Source: Paenibacillus thalictri
GTDB taxonomy: Bacteria > Bacillota > Bacilli > Paenibacillales > NBRC-103111
DNA length: 64,000 bases
Assembly (NCBI RefSeq): GCF_004307995.1
Contig: NZ_SIRE01000004.1
Span: 310,001 to 374,000 of the forward strand
Reading direction: 5' to 3'
The notes under the pieces were generated by a model, which saw only the letters and a list, made by a program, of their open reading frames with translations, was not told the origin of the DNA and did not search any database. Shown in pieces: positions 61,058 to 64,000 of this stretch (positions within the stretch are counted from its first letter, which is position 1; each line of letters begins with the position of its first letter). The position numbers and the translations under genes were made by a program.

Positions 61058-62551
61058 TTATTTCGCAGTCAGCGTGAGGTTATTCGCCGCAACGGCCCAA
61101 TCGCCTACTGGCTGAGCAATGTAAGTCACACCCGAAGCCAGCTTCGCGCCGTTTTGCAGTGCGAACGTGCCGTTCACGCCTTTGCGGGTTTGGATCGTGT
61201 ACTGAGCCGTTAGCTCCGAACCGTCGGAACCGGTCAGCTTAACTTCACGCAGCACGAAAATCTCATCGCCAGGATCCTGCGTCAAAGTCACATTTAATGT
61301 CGCCGGATCCACCTGCGTTACGGATGCAATTTGCAGCGGCGCAGTTTCTTTGGCCACAAAAGTCGGATTTTTCACCGTCAGCCAATCCGAGCTCACCGTA
61401 TATTTTGTGCCCGGCTGGAATTTCGCACCGCCCGGCAGCCGGAACTTCGGTTCCTGCCTGCCGTCGGTCGACTGGGTGAACGGCAGATATGCGGCTGTCA
61501 TCGGTGCGCCGCCTTCCGGCGTAATTGTGACGCTGCGGCTGCGCAATGAAGAAATGATTTGGAACGGCTGGCCGTTATACATATTGTTCTCGTCCAAAAT
61601 AAAGGCGTTTTTGCCGCGGCCCGGCGCATAAGCGGAAATCACGTAACCGTAGTCCGTCACTCCGTCCGTTTTCAGCACTTCGATCTCAAACGAGTCGTTG
61701 TCGACTTGTCTTGCCTCGTTCGTACGGATGATTTCGTCGTTGGAAGCCACCGTTACACTTTGGCGTCCTTTGTAGTTCAGTGTGTAGGTCGTTCCAGGCT
61801 TCTGCGTTTGCGTTGGCACGATATAAGTGGACATCGCTCCTGTTTTCAGCCGCGGCTGGTTGACGATCGCAAGACCGTTATCAAACACGAAATTTTTCAT
61901 CGAAATATCGAGGCTTTCGTCATCCAAGGTCAGCGTCCGGTCAAAAACAACTTCCATCGTCACTTTATTCAGCGCGCGAATGCTAACGATTTGTGCCGCC
62001 TCGGAACGGATCGACTTCTCCGCGGTCAGCAGCAGCTGGCCGGTTTCGCCGCGGGTTGCAAGTTTATCGGCCGAATACGAGCCGGTCATCCACGATTGCA
62101 CGGACAAAGCATCGCGTTCAAGCGCCTTGGCGATCACCTGGGTCAATTCCGCTTGAGTGACCGATTCATTAGGTTTAAACTGGCCTCCGTCAGCCGAAAT
62201 GACACCAAGCCCAGCGGCCGTATTGGCATAACTTTGGAACCAATCCTGCGCACTCACATCTTGCAGCCCCGCGGTACCGCCCTTCTTGTTCTCCAGTTGA
62301 AGCGCCAGCACGACCATTTTCGCCAGCTCGGCACGGGTCACATTTTGCCCGGGCTTCATAACTCCATCGCCGTAACCTTGCAGCACGCCTTGCCCGACGA
62401 GCTTGTCAATCGAATCGGCATATACGCCATAATCGGCCTGTACCGCTGAGGTATTCCCTGCGGCCGATACATTCGCGTTCCCCGCTAGAGTTCCTGTCCC
62501 CACAGCCGCTACCACAGCAAAAGCAATAAATGCAGAAATACGTTTGTTCAT
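61058..62551 (-). CDS. Secreted S-layer-homology-domain protein
   Basis: 497 residues with a signal peptide (about 1-31, SAFIAFAVVAAVGTGTLAG). Two SLH modules follow (about 40-95 and 100-160: YADSIDKLVGQGVLQGYGDGVMKPGQNVTRAE in parts, AAGLGVISADGGQFKPNESVTQAEL). The remaining 320 residues are beta-rich, Ig-like repeats (FVLREVKLTGSDGSELTAQYT). SLH domains anchor proteins to pyruvylated secondary wall polymers. Function beyond surface attachment is unknown. It is transcribed alone. Confidence 0.88.
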   Translation of the reverse strand: MNKRISAFIAFAVVAAVGTGTLAGNANVSAAGNTSAVQADYGVYADSIDKLVGQGVLQGYGDGVMKPGQNVTRAELAKMVVLALQLENKKGGTAGLQDVSAQDWFQSYANTAAGLGVISADGGQFKPNESVTQAELTQVIAKALERDALSVQSWMTGSYSADKLATRGETGQLLLTAEKSIRSEAAQIVSIRALNKVTMEVVFDRTLTLDDESLDISMKNFVFDNGLAIVNQPRLKTGAMSTYIVPTQTQKPGTTYTLNYKGRQSVTVASNDEIIRTNEARQVDNDSFEIEVLKTDGVTDYGYVISAYAPGRGKNAFILDENNMYNGQPFQIISSLRSRSVTITPEGGAPMTAAYLPFTQSTDGRQEPKFRLPGGAKFQPGTKYTVSSDWLTVKNPTFVAKETAPLQIASVTQVDPATLNVTLTQDPGDEIFVLREVKLTGSDGSELTAQYTIQTRKGVNGTFALQNGAKLASGVTYIAQPVGDWAVAANNLTLTAK

Positions 62552-62667
62552 CGTGTATGTTCCTCCCTGAATTAGATTCGCTGCTCTACAAATACTATGG
62601 TACAGGCTGAATCTAAACGGGCGAGAAACAAAACCTTAATAAATTCTAAACGGAATCGAAAATGTTT

Positions 62668-63420
62668 TTAAACCAGCACTTTTTCCCCATCTTCCGGTAC
62701 AATCACCTGATGCTGCAAATGTTCTTCGGCTAATCTTTTGCGTAAATCCACTTTGGTTACCAGACAATGATTAATCGAATCCATATGAACGGCAACCATT
62801 TGGGTATACGGAGCATGTTTGCTCACAGCGACGACATCGTCGGCATCCATCGTAATCGGATCTCCGACGGTAAACCGCGCTCCTCCGGCGTTGACAATCG
62901 TTATATCCGGCCGGTGCGCATCCAGCGCCTCTAACACGTCGCTGCACCATATCGTATCCCCTGCGAGATATAACGTCGGCTCGCCTTCCTTTTTGAAAAC
63001 AAATCCCGAAACTTGACCCATCTTCTCTCCGATTTCACCCGTACCGTGCTGTCCGTTCGTACGGATCAGCGTTACGCCTTTAAACTCCAGCTGCTTGTTA
63101 ATCGAGGTCACGGAAGAAAAACCATCCAACGCCAGCGGTATCTCATCCCTCGGCTGGCATAACACCGGCGTCGCCTTGTCCAAAAGAGCCGCAGCCGCTT
63201 CATCCCAATGATCTTTGTGCAGATGCGTTACGATAACGGCATCCGGTTTCTGCAGCCGGACCGCATCAAAAGGCAGCGGAACAAGCGGATTTCTCCGATC
63301 GTTCGGAGAATTGATAATCGGCGGATTCGCCCCCTGATCGCTGAACATCGGATCGATCAAAAATTGCACTCCCCCATAATGAAGCCAAAGCGTAGCGTGA
63401 CGAATCAATTGAAGTTCCAC
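62668..63420 (-). CDS. Metallo-beta-lactamase-fold metal-dependent hydrolase
   Basis: About 250 residues, related to the UPF0173/RNase Z-like hydrolase group. The first metal motif is VIVTHLHKDHWDEAA (H-x-H-x-D-H). Further ligands lie in NGQHGTGE, LAGDTIWC and VHMDSINH. Substrate unknown. GTG 63420 is preferred, with AAGGGGTGG 7 bases upstream; the frame stays open to 63462 and would overlap the divergent regulator gene. Confidence 0.85.
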   Translation of the reverse strand: MELQLIRHATLWLHYGGVQFLIDPMFSDQGANPPIINSPNDRRNPLVPLPFDAVRLQKPDAVIVTHLHKDHWDEAAAALLDKATPVLCQPRDEIPLALDGFSSVTSINKQLEFKGVTLIRTNGQHGTGEIGEKMGQVSGFVFKKEGEPTLYLAGDTIWCSDVLEALDAHRPDITIVNAGGARFTVGDPITMDADDVVAVSKHAPYTQMVAVHMDSINHCLVTKVDLRKRLAEEHLQHQVIVPEDGEKVLV

Positions 63421-63494
63421 TATAATTCCACCCCTTATCCTTATTGTTGTCTCCTGGTACAATTATAGTAGCTGTCTCAAAGCCAATCTATAAC

Positions 63495-63977
63495 ATGGCG
63501 AAACAAATATCGGATATCCACTTTCACCGTGAAAGGAATTTTTCAAAGTTGAACCATCATATCATCGATGAAATTGATTTGAGCATTTTGCGGCATTTAC
63601 TGAAGGACGCAACCTTGTCGCATAAAGAAATCGGGCGGATCGTCCATATGACCGGCCAGGCGGTAGGCGCACGCGTGCGCAAGCTGCAGGATAGCGGGGT
63701 TATTGAAGGGTATACATTGCGATGGAATCCTGAAAAAATCGGGATGAGCGTGCATGCTTTTATTACTGTTTTTTTAAAATCAAACACCGCCCACCCGTTA
63801 TTCCAAACTTTCGTCAGTAACAACGAGCAGGTAGTTGAAGCGCACCGCGTAAGCGGCGAAGGCTGCTATTGGATACGCGTGAGGGTACAATCATCCCAGC
63901 AGTTGAACGGCTTTCTTGACGAACTGCTCCAATTCGGAAACTATAAAGTAAGTCTGTCGCTCGATCAGTTAAAATAA
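63495..63977 (+). CDS. Lrp/AsnC-family transcription regulator
   Basis: About 160 residues. An AsnC-type HTH (LDLSILRHLLKDATLSHKEIG-like, IDLSILRHLL in the sequence, then MTGQAVGARVRKLQDSGVIEGY) is followed by a RAM ligand-binding domain (GMSVHAFITVFLK, VVEAHRVSGEGCYWIRVRV, LLQFGNYKVSLSL). Such regulators respond to amino acids. It is divergent from the hydrolase gene, so it may control it. The start is uncertain: the ATG at 63495 lacks a clear SD, and the frame is open to 63444. Confidence 0.85.
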   Translation: MAKQISDIHFHRERNFSKLNHHIIDEIDLSILRHLLKDATLSHKEIGRIVHMTGQAVGARVRKLQDSGVIEGYTLRWNPEKIGMSVHAFITVFLKSNTAHPLFQTFVSNNEQVVEAHRVSGEGCYWIRVRVQSSQQLNGFLDELLQFGNYKVSLSLDQLK

Positions 63978-64000
63978 CCGCTTTATACAGCAAAGAAAAC

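Overview
The window looks like a chromosomal segment of a Gram-positive Paenibacillaceae bacterium (Paenibacillus or a close relative). This is an inference from strong AGGAGG-type ribosome binding sites, an S-layer-homology protein, a copper-amine-oxidase-like stalk protein, a LytS-type kinase, an AraC-type membrane regulator beside a lipoprotein solute-binding protein, and moderately high G+C. No tRNA, rRNA, CRISPR array or transposase gene was recognised.

Layout. 1-6.3 kb (minus strand): the 5' part of a sulfatase, then a probable operon TVP38-like membrane protein, VanZ-like protein, LytS-type sensor kinase, and a response regulator with a MalT-like ATPase body. 6.6-43.4 kb (all minus strand) is the centre of the window: a complete phage-tail-like contractile injection system (CIS). 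In transcription order it has a secreted stalk-domain protein, a degenerate cyclase-like membrane protein, a GNAT acetyltransferase, a large candidate cargo protein, a small acidic partner protein, an MFS-HEAT-cNMP-like fusion and a partner-switching trio (RsbW-like kinase, STAS protein, GAF-PP2C phosphatase). The structural genes follow: double AAA ATPase, DUF4255 terminator, sheath, tube, assembly chaperone, a small DUF6760-like protein, second tube, a 1613-residue repeat protein in the tape-measure position, LysM hub protein, gp27-like hub, gp5-like spike, gp25, two gpJ-type wedge proteins, a TIGR02242-type tail protein and a conserved 'YFYGKLL' protein. A long hairpin terminator closes the cluster. 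Divergently, at 43.5-45.6 kb (plus), lie a PAAR-like DUF4280 tip protein and a membrane-anchored MORN-repeat protein.

46.1-64 kb is ordinary chromosome: mqnB-mqnD of the futalosine menaquinone route, a metallophosphoesterase with a 50-residue companion, a solute-binding lipoprotein and AraC-type regulator, a histidine phosphatase, a SEC-C protein, small secreted and HTH proteins, catalase, threonine synthase, an SLH protein, a metallo-beta-lactamase-fold hydrolase and an Lrp/AsnC regulator.

How the parts may work together: no capsid, terminase, portal, integrase or lysis gene and no recognisable tail fibre was seen, so this is a dedicated CIS rather than a prophage. The signalling and membrane genes sit upstream in the same strand run and could control assembly or firing. 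The most notable points are the 27-unit, 45-bp repeat array inside the tape-measure-position gene, the degenerate nucleotide-signalling domains (pseudo-cyclase and cNMP-like domain), the cargo/partner pair, and two copies of a 175-bp palindromic element. One copy lies inside the CIS gene run; the other has split the terminator of mqnD.
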